NCBI GenBank assembly: GCA_016871975.1
Contig: VHBM01000012.1
Location: 1 to 24,440, forward strand
Direction of reading: 5' to 3'
Origin: Nitrososphaerota archaeon
GTDB lineage: Archaea; Thermoproteota; Nitrososphaeria; Nitrososphaerales; Nitrosopumilaceae
DNA length: 24,440 bases
Shown: positions 1 to 6,376 of the stretch, one piece after another
Layout: each line of letters opens with the position of its first letter
Numbering within the stretch: position 1 is the stretch's first letter
Made by a program: the position numbers and the translations under genes
The notes under the pieces: generated by a model
What the model was told of the DNA's origin: nothing
Databases searched by the model: none
The model's input: only the letters and a program-made list of their open reading frames with translations

Positions 1-665
1 CCAGAAATCTTGTAGTATCTTAACAAAAAGGAAAGATTTGCCGAGTTTGGAAATTTTGGTGCACTGCCAAACCCGCCAAACACTGGATCACCTATCTGAA
101 TCAGGTTTATTGCAGCCTCATCTAAAATTGATTTTTCAAGCTTTGCGGGAGTGGTTATTTGTTCGGTTTTTTGTAATGTGCTAAGAAAATTTTCTGCGGC
201 TTTTTGCACATCTTGTGGTTTTTCCTTCCATGCCTGTGAGAGTTGCCTTAGTATGCTGCCAAATCCTGGCCTCCCATAGGAGTCAAGAGGCGGAAAGTAT
301 GTTCCTACATAGAAGGGCTTTTGATCAGGCGTAAGAAAGACACTTAGTGGCCATCCTCCTTGGCCTGTTGCAATCTGGCATGTCTTTTGATAAATATCAT
401 CAATGTCAGGTCTTTCTTCTCTGTCAACTTTGATGTTGATAAAATTCTCATTCATTATTGTTGCAATATCTTTGTTTTCAAATGATTCATGTGCCATAAC
501 ATGACACCAATGACATGAGCTGTATCCTATGCTAAGAAAAATTGGCTTGTTTTCGTCTCTTGCTTTTTTTAATGCCGTTTCATTCCACGAATACCACTTG
601 ACTGGGTTGTGTGCGTGTTGTAGCAGATATGGACTTGTTTCATGAATTAGACTATTTTCTGCCAC
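1..665 (-). CDS. DUF255 thioredoxin-fold protein (YyaL/SSP411 family), C-terminus cut by window edge
   Basis: The N-terminal 221 residues of a protein that runs off the left edge of the window. The start is GTG at 665 and the frame stays open to base 1. Visible landmarks are the PYLLQH..NPV segment (residues 12-22), a redox-type CHWC motif (Cys51, Cys54) followed by HVMAHESF, VDREERPDID, GWPLSVFLTPD and, at the edge, GGFGSAPKFP. Together these are diagnostic of the DUF255 thioredoxin-like domain at the front of YyaL/SSP411 proteins. Those normally continue as a glucosidase-like alpha-barrel to more than 600 residues. The biochemical role of the family is not settled; a thiol-redox or nucleotide-sugar-related function has been suggested. 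A TATA-like stretch (about 681-692) lies about 25 bases upstream of the GTG, consistent with a leaderless transcript. Confidence 0.9.
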   Translation of the reverse strand, partial: MAENSLIHETSPYLLQHAHNPVKWYSWNETALKKARDENKPIFLSIGYSSCHWCHVMAHESFENKDIATIMNENFINIKVDREERPDIDDIYQKTCQIATGQGGWPLSVFLTPDQKPFYVGTYFPPLDSYGRPGFGSILRQLSQAWKEKPQDVQKAAENFLSTLQKTEQITTPAKLEKSILDEAAINLIQIGDPVFGGFGSAPKFPNSANLSFLLRYYKIS

Positions 666-743
666 GAGAATTCTTTGTATTAATTATGTATTTGTATGTA
701 CTTGAAATTTTTTGGTATTTGTAAAGTAAAAAATGAATTGTGT

Positions 744-914
744 TTATAGTTCCATAACTGATTTTACACGCATGTTCCAATGTTTTGAATTAATGTTTGC
801 GTGTTCTTTGCAAATAAATGCAGTATCGTTTGGCTCAGAACCACATTCATACTCAAGCACATAGTCTGCTTTGTTCATGCATTCAGGTATTTCGCATGCT
901 GGCTTCATGCTCAT
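744..914 (-). CDS. Small Cys/His-rich hypothetical protein, start uncertain
   Basis: From the ATG at 914 this reads as 56 residues ending in TAA. It contains two C-x4-C pairs and a terminal C-K-E-H, which looks like a small metal-binding protein. The same frame stays open well upstream of this ATG, towards about 1045. The upstream stretch also carries spaced Cys and His residues (N-C-S-K-H ... Y-C-K-S) that look like part of the same domain, but it has no ATG, GTG or TTG. Either the real start is non-standard, or the gene has lost its start, or the upstream similarity is chance. It is divergent from the alcohol dehydrogenase gene. I do not recognise the family. Confidence 0.45.
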   Translation of the reverse strand: MSMKPACEIPECMNKADYVLEYECGSEPNDTAFICKEHANINSKHWNMRVKSVMEL

Positions 915-1031
915 TATTGGTCTAGTATGGTGGGATTTAGCTGATTTACAATACAGCTCATCAACATGTTTTGAACAGTTTGGTGGATTTGTTTTTACCC
1001 GATCTATGTAAAAAACAAAATCAGATAATGT

Positions 1032-1041
1032 AAAAATATTA
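1032..1041 (+). promoter_or_regulatory. TATA-like promoter element of the alcohol dehydrogenase gene
   Basis: An A/T-only stretch (AAAAATATTA) centred 26 bases before the ATG at 1062. This is the spacing expected for TBP binding with transcription starting at or next to the start codon. It favours the ATG at 1062 over the one at 1074. Confidence 0.5.
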
Positions 1042-1061
1042 TTTGATGTGATACTTTTGGT

Positions 1062-2102
1062 ATGGGCGAAAAGATGCGTGCAATGGTTTTAACAAAAATA
1101 GCCCCAATTGAGTCAAAGCCTCTAAAGCTACAGATAATTGACAAGCACAAAATAACTAACCAAAATGAGATACTGATCAAAATTGAGGCATGTGGCGTAT
1201 GTCACTCACAATTACATGGTATTGAAGGAGATTGGCAAAAGTATGGATTTCCTCCAGCTCTTCCAACAGTACCAGGGCATGAAATTGTTGGAAAAGTAGT
1301 AGAGATTGGAAGTAAGGTGAAAAAATTCAAAATTGGTGAGAGAGCTGGCGTCTCTCCATTGATGGGCTCTTGCATGAAATGCGAATATTGTGTAGCAGGA
1401 AAAGAAAACCTATGTGATTCAATGGACGTGCTTGGCGAATCTATGCGAGGCGGATATGCAGAGTATGTTAATGTTCATGAAGACTTTGCGACAAAGATTC
1501 CTGAAACCATGAAACCTGAATATGCAGCTCCTCTTTTTTGTGCTGGAATTACAGCATACAAGGCAGTAGTTGCAAGTGAACCAAAAGCAGGAAAAAAACT
1601 TGCGATATTTGGAATTGGCGGAGTTGGCCATATGGCAATTCAATTTGCCAGGATAACAGGATGTAAAGTGATTGCTGTTTCAAGAAACAAAAAACATCTT
1701 GATATTTCAAAGCGTTTAGGTGCAGATATGGTAGTTACATACAAAGAAAATCAAAAAGAGTTTTTAAAAGAATTATCAGAAAAAGCAGGTCAAATTGACG
1801 CAGCAATAGTCTTTGCTCCTGTTGATAGTGTGGCAGATTCCGCAATCAAGTCTGTAAAAAAAGGCGGACTAGTTGTCATGGCAACCTTGTATCAAGACAT
1901 ACATAGCTTTGATGTAACACAAGAAAAGACAATCAGAGGAACAATTATTGGATCACGAAAAGATATGGAAGAAGTGGTAAGATTGGCAGCAAAACACAAA
2001 CTTGAGGTAGTTTATCAGACATTTCCACTTGATCAAGCAAACGAGGTTTTGATGAAATTAAAAAAATCAGAAATAGAAGCGCGAGCTGTTCTTATTCCAT
2101 AA
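1062..2102 (+). CDS. Zinc-dependent alcohol dehydrogenase (MDR superfamily)
   Basis: 346 residues, the usual length for medium-chain dehydrogenases; it interconverts an alcohol and its aldehyde or ketone with NAD(P). Catalytic-zinc ligands are visible as Cys44 (in ACGVCH), His73-Glu74 (PGHEIVG) and Cys160. The structural-zinc lobe has Cys104, Cys107, Cys110 and Cys118. The Rossmann motif GIGGVGH is at 184-190. The pattern is closest to the cinnamyl/AdhA-like subgroup with the CGVCH motif. The substrate cannot be told from sequence. A second in-frame ATG at 1074 gives the common family start MRAMVL, but the TATA spacing supports 1062. It stands alone, divergent from the small Cys-rich ORF. Confidence 0.93.
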   Translation: MGEKMRAMVLTKIAPIESKPLKLQIIDKHKITNQNEILIKIEACGVCHSQLHGIEGDWQKYGFPPALPTVPGHEIVGKVVEIGSKVKKFKIGERAGVSPLMGSCMKCEYCVAGKENLCDSMDVLGESMRGGYAEYVNVHEDFATKIPETMKPEYAAPLFCAGITAYKAVVASEPKAGKKLAIFGIGGVGHMAIQFARITGCKVIAVSRNKKHLDISKRLGADMVVTYKENQKEFLKELSEKAGQIDAAIVFAPVDSVADSAIKSVKKGGLVVMATLYQDIHSFDVTQEKTIRGTIIGSRKDMEEVVRLAAKHKLEVVYQTFPLDQANEVLMKLKKSEIEARAVLIP

Positions 2103-2129
2103 TTGGTTTTTGAAAAATTTCATTTATCT

Positions 2130-2138
2130 TAAATAAAA
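2130..2138 (+). promoter_or_regulatory. TATA-like element of the 50-residue zinc-binding protein
   Basis: TAAATAAAA lies about 24 bases ahead of the GTG at 2158. With no ribosome binding site between them, this suggests a leaderless transcript and supports the GTG as the true start. Confidence 0.45.
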
Positions 2139-2157
2139 CTCGTCTCTTCATCAAGAT

Positions 2158-2310
2158 GTGAATTGTAGACGATGTCATCATACATATGAAGCTCATCAAT
2201 CATCGCAAGAAAGCAATTCAATTTTAAAACTTGGGAGATGTCAAATACCACACTGTACTTGCAGGGAATATCTTGATGCAATGAGCCAAATTGATGAGGA
2301 ACTACTATAA
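2158..2310 (+). CDS. Small Cys-rich (putative zinc-binding) protein, 50 aa
   Basis: A 50-residue ORF starting at GTG: MNCRRCHHTYEAH..., with Cys3, Cys6, His7/His8, then Cys28, Cys33 and Cys35 (GRCQIPHCTC). The CxxC near the start and the C-x4-C-x-C in the middle are arranged as a compact metal-binding fold. It ends in an acidic helix. The upstream TATA spacing fits this start. The ORF is too short for most gene callers. The function is unknown; structural zinc binding is inferred from the Cys/His spacing only. Being free-standing and flanked by other small genes, it offers no operon clue. Confidence 0.7.
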   Translation: MNCRRCHHTYEAHQSSQESNSILKLGRCQIPHCTCREYLDAMSQIDEELL

Positions 2311-2350
2311 AATCAATAGTTCATATACAAAATCAAAATAAAAAAATTCT

Positions 2351-2584
2351 ATGAAAAAACATCTACCTTCTGATGAAATAAAAAAGGAACTTGACATTCT
2401 TTTGTCAAAGATTAATGCGCTTGAGGTTTCAGCACCAGATGATTATCAAAAAGGAATCATTAAGGTTCTGCGTGTTTTAGTTGAAGGGCAAATTCATTCA
2501 GTTAATGAGTTTGAACATTTGAAAAAGGCAATAGATCTTCTCACTCTACAACTTTTTGAAGTAAAGAGTAAAACCAATTCATGA
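2351..2584 (+). CDS. Hypothetical helical protein, 77 aa
   Basis: A 77-residue protein, predicted mostly alpha-helical from its heptad-like leucine/isoleucine spacing (LDILLSKINALEV, then LKKAIDLLTLQLFEV) and high Lys/Glu content. It has no Cys, no membrane segment and no recognisable catalytic motif. It probably forms a small helical hairpin or coiled-coil dimer. Its TGA stop sits in the palindrome TCATGA, which also supplies the stop of the opposite-strand zinc-ribbon gene. I do not recognise the family. Confidence 0.75.
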   Translation: MKKHLPSDEIKKELDILLSKINALEVSAPDDYQKGIIKVLRVLVEGQIHSVNEFEHLKKAIDLLTLQLFEVKSKTNS

Positions 2585-2689
2585 TTTTACCACAGTATCA
2601 CTTAGCCCACATCCACTACATTTCATGAGAATGCTGTTTTCAAGATCTTTTACTTTTTGCATCTCAGAACCACAACATGGGCATTTCAT
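2579..2689 (-). CDS. Minimal zinc-ribbon protein, 36 aa
   Basis: Starts at ATG 2689 and reads MKCPCCGSEM... to a TGA. Two CxxC knuckles (Cys3-Cys6 and Cys24-Cys27) about 18 residues apart form a textbook zinc ribbon and nearly fill the protein. Single zinc ribbons of this size often bind nucleic acid or act as assembly factors, but no specific role can be assigned. The coding bias and intact Cys pairs argue against a chance ORF. It ends in a 6-base overlap with the convergent gene 2351-2584, sharing the palindrome TCATGA. Confidence 0.68.
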   Translation of the reverse strand: MKCPCCGSEMQKVKDLENSILMKCSGCGLSDTVVKS

Positions 2690-2717
2690 ATAATGATACA
2701 ATACAAAATTGCATTAT

Positions 2718-3053
2718 TTATGATGGCTGGCTTTCCATATTGCAGACAGGTCTGTATTTTGTAATTGCTTGTTTTACAATTTGTTCTCGTTCTTCTTTTT
2801 GTGAATTCCACATTGGATAAATTGACAGATATAGATTTTCATAAGAACCTGCATGAGAAACCCAGCACTTGAATTTTTCATTTTTTGTGAAAAAATTTGA
2901 TTCATTAGTTTTGTCTGACTCGCCAACATACATAATGTTAAAGGCATCTTTTGTTCGTGAAAACAAGACATAAACAACTTCTTCCATAGGTGGACCCCAT
3001 TCTGAAAGCTTTATTGGTCCAAGAAACTCGTAATGAAGAATTTGTATTGTCAA
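2718..3053 (-). CDS. GIY-YIG-like fold protein, degenerate, 111 aa
   Basis: Starts at TTG 3053. The segment VVYVLFS (Tyr28) and, 14 residues later, MYVGES (Tyr42) match the two strands of the GIY-YIG core. The C-terminal pattern E90-x-I-V...K-Y-R-P-V-C-N105 matches the closing E...P..N element that carries the metal-binding Glu and the terminal Asn. The usual catalytic Arg in the following helix is not evident (Lys48 or Lys57 are the nearest basic residues), so nuclease activity is uncertain. The protein is a single domain of about normal GIY-YIG size, with no fused DNA-binding or UvrC-type region. The assignment rests on motif spacing alone. It is divergent from the membrane protein at 3144. 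Confidence 0.6.
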   Translation of the reverse strand: MTIQILHYEFLGPIKLSEWGPPMEEVVYVLFSRTKDAFNIMYVGESDKTNESNFFTKNEKFKCWVSHAGSYENLYLSIYPMWNSQKEEREQIVKQAITKYRPVCNMESQPS

Positions 3054-3111
3054 TTATTTCAAGAATAATGTTACTAACTTTTCTGTTTTCTGTTTGTAAT
3101 GGCTAATAAAA

Positions 3112-3120
3112 GAATAAATT
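3112..3120 (+). promoter_or_regulatory. TATA-like element of the 78-aa membrane protein gene
   Basis: GAATAAATT is centred 28 bases ahead of the ATG at 3144. An AATAAAA run just before it makes the whole stretch A/T-rich. Confidence 0.4.
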
Positions 3121-3143
3121 CCTCCATTAAGGCGATTTAGCAA

Positions 3144-3380
3144 ATGAAGGATCCTCACAACTACAAGAAGGTTGGTTATTCTATGATTGTAGTTGCGGCA
3201 TCATTGGCTATAATAGGATTAATTGGATTGGCAATTGGTCATGATGTGTTATTTGGAGACAGAATTCAACGAATGAATACAGAGAAATTCAATGAATGCC
3301 AGGCAAATGGAATGGTTGGCGAAGATTGTGAAAAATATGCAAGGATGCTAGATGAGATGGAAAGAAGCCCAATTCCATAA
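3144..3380 (+). CDS. Single-pass small membrane protein, 78 aa
   Basis: Begins MKDPHNYKKVGYSMIVV. A basic N-terminus precedes one hydrophobic helix (about residues 12-34, rich in Ile, Ala and Gly). A hydrophilic C-terminal half follows, with two Cys (NECQANG and EDCEKY) that could form a disulfide if it lies outside the cell. No family is recognised. Topology with the tail outside is an inference from the positive charges ahead of the helix. It converges on the membrane protein at 3391 with a 10-base gap. Confidence 0.72.
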   Translation: MKDPHNYKKVGYSMIVVAASLAIIGLIGLAIGHDVLFGDRIQRMNTEKFNECQANGMVGEDCEKYARMLDEMERSPIP

Positions 3381-3390
3381 ATGTCTGATG

Positions 3391-4083
3391 TTAAAAAAAG
3401 CCGTTTTTGTAATCTTCCCACATGTTAAGATTCGAAGTTAGCCTATTCATCTGATAAAGCGAGCCGCCTATTATTCCAGACTGATAAAATGTATACAAGT
3501 AAATTTCTGGGTTTGTTGGATCACTGTGTGAAAGGCTCAAGGCAATCATTGTAAAAAAGACAAAAGTTCCAACAAATGTAAAGAGACTGTTTATTTTTCC
3601 ACCCAAGCCTACAATTCGTTTTGTTGCAGAGCCCATTAGCGTAATGCTGGATACAATTAGAAATGTGGCACCACCATTTGATGTAATTAGATCATTTAAC
3701 CACGGAATTAGTCCATCGTTTAAAAGTGATGCATCAGGCATCAATCCACCTCCACTTAGTGCAAAATTTACAGAGCTAAACAGGCCACCTATAACAAAAA
3801 AGAATAACAGTATTTTTGCCAGTCCTCGCTTAAATGGACTGCGAATTTCAGCAGGATTTACAACCTTTTGTGTAATTTTCATTCCATAAAAGAATCCTAT
3901 TGCAAATGATGGTGCATACATTATGTTTATCAAAATTGGTGACTCTTGGCCAATTCTTACAATGGTAGGATGAAATACGAAAAATAACAGTAAAGCAGAA
4001 GCAACTGCTGCGCTAAAAATTATCAAGTTTGCGTTTCTGTATATATGAGACTCTTCTGTAAGGTTCTCGTTCCAATTGTACAT
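3391..4083 (-). CDS. Polytopic membrane protein, 230 aa, unknown function
   Basis: From ATG 4083 the protein starts MYNWNENLTEES and then has about six hydrophobic segments: NLIIFSAAVASALLLFFVF, a shorter one around NIMYAPSFAIGFFYG, AKILLFFFVIGGLFSSV, TFLIVSSITLMG, LFTFVGTFVFFTMIALSL, and a weak one near the C-terminus. The loops contain no obvious catalytic or metal-binding motif. A TTG 13 codons upstream (4122) would give 243 residues. I prefer the ATG because the added residues carry no conserved-looking feature and a T/A-rich element lies about 26 bases before it. No transporter or enzyme family is recognised. It is divergent from the small membrane protein at 4175. Confidence 0.75.
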   Translation of the reverse strand: MYNWNENLTEESHIYRNANLIIFSAAVASALLLFFVFHPTIVRIGQESPILINIMYAPSFAIGFFYGMKITQKVVNPAEIRSPFKRGLAKILLFFFVIGGLFSSVNFALSGGGLMPDASLLNDGLIPWLNDLITSNGGATFLIVSSITLMGSATKRIVGLGGKINSLFTFVGTFVFFTMIALSLSHSDPTNPEIYLYTFYQSGIIGGSLYQMNRLTSNLNMWEDYKNGFF

Positions 4084-4174
4084 GCAGTATTTTATTTGAA
4101 AATGAATTAAAGAAAAGACCAAAAAATCATTTGCTTAATTAATCAATTCTATTTACCTTTAAGCCATAAGGTAC

Positions 4175-4402
4175 ATGCCTATTGTAATGAAGCTACCAGT
4201 TTCATTAATTGTAATTGGCTCCATAATCATAGCGTTTGGAATAGTATTTCATCTTCAGGGTCAGGGAATAGTTGGACCCCAAGAGTCATTTATGTATGAA
4301 AACCCAAGCTGGATAACTTATGGTCTACAGATTGCAATTATTGGGATATTGATTATTGTTGTTGGAATTGGAATAAGAATTTACTTTAGAAAAAAACGTT
4401 AG
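4175..4402 (+). CDS. Small two-helix membrane protein, 75 aa
   Basis: Two hydrophobic helices (about residues 7-27 and 50-69) are joined by a polar loop containing QGQGIVGPQESFMY and PSWITYG, and the protein ends in a basic tail (RIYFRKKR). The loop would face outwards with the basic tail in the cytoplasm. It resembles short conserved proteins I associate with marine thaumarchaea; no function is known. A second ATG four codons in (4187) is also plausible. Its TAG stop overlaps the stop of the opposite-strand gene by four bases. Confidence 0.78.
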   Translation: MPIVMKLPVSLIVIGSIIIAFGIVFHLQGQGIVGPQESFMYENPSWITYGLQIAIIGILIIVVGIGIRIYFRKKR

Positions 4403-4629
4403 CTTGTAACCCTTAGCGTGACAGTTGAGCGAATTTTTTCTAGCTTTCTAATCCTTGATGCGATTAGCTCATTCATTTTACTTTCATTTTCTGTTTCTGT
4501 TTCAACAATTAGATCGTAATCGCCATATGTTATGGTAACATCTTTGATGCCATCTATTTTTTTTAGTTGTAGTAAAAGATCATGTTCTGTTCCTATTTCA
4601 CAGCTAACCAGAACATAGGCTTTCTCCAT
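4399..4629 (-). CDS. Stand-alone Lrp/AsnC ligand-binding (RAM) domain protein
   Basis: 76 residues with the beta-alpha-beta-beta-alpha-beta pattern of the Lrp/AsnC effector domain: AYVLVSCEIGTEHDLLLQLKKIDGIKDVTITYGDYDLIVETET. The G-DYDLIV strand and the closing strand STVTLRV are typical. The helix-turn-helix half of Lrp regulators is missing, so this is a small-molecule sensor or oligomerisation module, as in other archaeal single RAM-domain proteins, which can pair with full-length Lrp proteins. It lies 35 bases downstream of msrA on the same strand, so co-transcription is likely. Confidence 0.88.
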   Translation of the reverse strand: MEKAYVLVSCEIGTEHDLLLQLKKIDGIKDVTITYGDYDLIVETETENESKMNELIASRIRKLEKIRSTVTLRVTS

Positions 4630-4664
4630 TGATTTGATTTAGTGGATTTAGCCTATTAGGATAT

Positions 4665-5147
4665 CTACATGGTGTGACAGACACGCCAAGGATTCTTTTC
4701 AAGATATTTTTGATGATATTCTTCTGCTTTGTAAAAAGTCGAAGCTGGCTTTATCTCAGTTACAATCTTTTTGCCAAATCTTTTCATTGCTGCATCTTGT
4801 AGTTTTTCCTTCATATCTTTTGCAGCAGCCTCTTGTTCTTGACTGTGATAAAATATAGCCGATCTATATTGTTCTCCAATGTCAGGGCCTTGTCTATTTA
4901 GAGTCGTTGGGTTGTGGTTACTCCAAAAAATCATCAATAGGTCTTCATATGATATAATCGACGGATCATATTCTATCTGAATGGCCTCTGCATGTCCTGT
5001 TGTATCTGAACAAACATCCTCATATGTTGGATTTTCAAGTGCACCACCAGTATATCCTACCATTGTGGAGGAAACACCTTTTACTTTTCTGAATAATTCT
5101 TCGACTCCCCAAAAACATCCTGCTGCAAAAGTTGCATTCATGATCAT
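4665..5147 (-). CDS. msrA: Peptide methionine-S-sulfoxide reductase MsrA
   Basis: 160 residues; it reduces the S-epimer of methionine sulfoxide in oxidised proteins, a repair role in the cytoplasm. The catalytic GCFWG motif is at residues 10-14 (nucleophile Cys11). VSSTMVGYTGG, NPTYEDVC, TGHAEAIQIEYDP, LLMIFWSNHNPTTLNRQGPDIGEQYRSAIFY and the late Cys157 (a possible resolving thiol) follow in family order. A second ATG at 5141 fits the upstream TATA element (5162-5172) equally well and would remove two residues. The stand-alone RAM protein follows in the same direction. Confidence 0.96.
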   Translation of the reverse strand: MIMNATFAAGCFWGVEELFRKVKGVSSTMVGYTGGALENPTYEDVCSDTTGHAEAIQIEYDPSIISYEDLLMIFWSNHNPTTLNRQGPDIGEQYRSAIFYHSQEQEAAAKDMKEKLQDAAMKRFGKKIVTEIKPASTFYKAEEYHQKYLEKNPWRVCHTM

Positions 5148-5161
5148 AATTTACTTGATTC

Positions 5162-5172
5162 TTTTAATAAAC
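5162..5172 (-). promoter_or_regulatory. TATA-like element of msrA
   Basis: On the minus strand this reads GTTTATTAAAA and is centred about 20-26 bases upstream of the two candidate msrA start codons (5147 and 5141). It also lies at the end of truD, separated from its stop by only a few bases. Confidence 0.4.
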
Positions 5173-5179
5173 TCTAATA

Positions 5180-6376
5180 CTAGAATCCTGCCAAAATCGG
5201 ATCTTGTGGTTTCATAATTTCACGCAATAATATAGTAGCAAAAGAACCACGTGAAAGTGTAAAGGATGTGATGTTGTCATTTATAGTATAATTGCTAATT
5301 TCTATAGATACGTGTCTAAAGCCGCCTTCGTTGCTTGATTCTTGCATTTCTCTTATGAAAAAATCCTTTGGCGAGATTTCCTCTTCTTTTAAAATTTTTG
5401 ATATCTGATAATCAAATCTCGTTTTCTTAAAATATGAATATCCAACAAATGGAACCGCTAGTATCTGGCTAGGATCTTTGACAAATCTTCCAATCAAGCC
5501 ATTTTTGTCATAACATACATCATTTTCTTTTGGCAAAAACAAATCTTCGCCATCTAAAAATGCCATGCTCAGAGTTTTATTAAAAATAAAAGACTGATAT
5601 GCTTGAATGTAGAGCCTTTTAATTGAAATCGGCAGTGCCCTAATCGCAGTTAATGAATTATCATGTTTTAGAAGCTCATTAATAACAATTCGTTCAAGAT
5701 CCATTTGCGGTGGAATTTTTCCAACAGTCTGCGAAAATGCAGACTTGTCAGCCATATGTTTTCGCAATTCATTGTTTTCTTGAGAATCATATTCTGATGT
5801 AAAGCTCAAAATCAGATTTACCGCTTCATCAAAATTTCGCTGAACTATGGCTTTGCCAATTTTGTGAGTGACTGGCCTTTTTGTGCCAAATCTCTGATAT
5901 CCATAAAAGTTTAAAATTTTATCAAATTCTGAAAATTCTGTAATGTTTTGATTTGCACCAGTTATTTTAATTGTAAAGTGGTTTCCAACCATATCTTTTT
6001 TTGATAGCGGTCTTTGAGAGAATCCGATTCTTTTTAATGAATATTTTTTGTCTGTTACACCCTCAATTGATTGTGATTTGTTCATCGAGCAAACGAATTG
6101 TTCTGTTGTTGCTGCTGCATCTTTTAGACCAAGTGCTTTTAATCGCAAACCGTGTTTTTTGAAAATATCACTTAATGCGTGATGTGTGTCAATTCCATGC
6201 TTTTTTAGTTTGTAAACGGCGTATCCAAGTTTGTCAGTAATTGATGATTCTGTTTTTTTTGATAAAACCTCAGATACTAGAAAATCTTCATTTTGGGTTC
6301 TAATTTTTCCTCCACAGCCAGAAAACTTTGTACTATATACTAGAATGCCGATTTCTTTATCGATTTTAGGTATCAC
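5180..6376 (-). CDS. truD: tRNA pseudouridine(13) synthase TruD
   Basis: 398 residues. It converts uridine 13 of certain tRNAs to pseudouridine. The catalytic motif GLKDAAATTEQ includes Asp86. FYGYQRFGTKRPVTHKIGKAIVQ (residues about 163-185) is the archaeal/eukaryotic TruD/Pus7-type RFG signature, and AYQSFIFNKTLS and a C-terminal SFTLSRGSFATILLREIMK complete the family pattern. The length agrees with archaeal TruD. It starts at GTG 6376, which overlaps the TGA stop of the upstream propeller gene as GTGA. This implies translational coupling to a gene with no obvious link to tRNA. Confidence 0.95.
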   Translation of the reverse strand: MIPKIDKEIGILVYSTKFSGCGGKIRTQNEDFLVSEVLSKKTESSITDKLGYAVYKLKKHGIDTHHALSDIFKKHGLRLKALGLKDAAATTEQFVCSMNKSQSIEGVTDKKYSLKRIGFSQRPLSKKDMVGNHFTIKITGANQNITEFSEFDKILNFYGYQRFGTKRPVTHKIGKAIVQRNFDEAVNLILSFTSEYDSQENNELRKHMADKSAFSQTVGKIPPQMDLERIVINELLKHDNSLTAIRALPISIKRLYIQAYQSFIFNKTLSMAFLDGEDLFLPKENDVCYDKNGLIGRFVKDPSQILAVPFVGYSYFKKTRFDYQISKILKEEEISPKDFFIREMQESSNEGGFRHVSIEISNYTINDNITSFTLSRGSFATILLREIMKPQDPILAGF

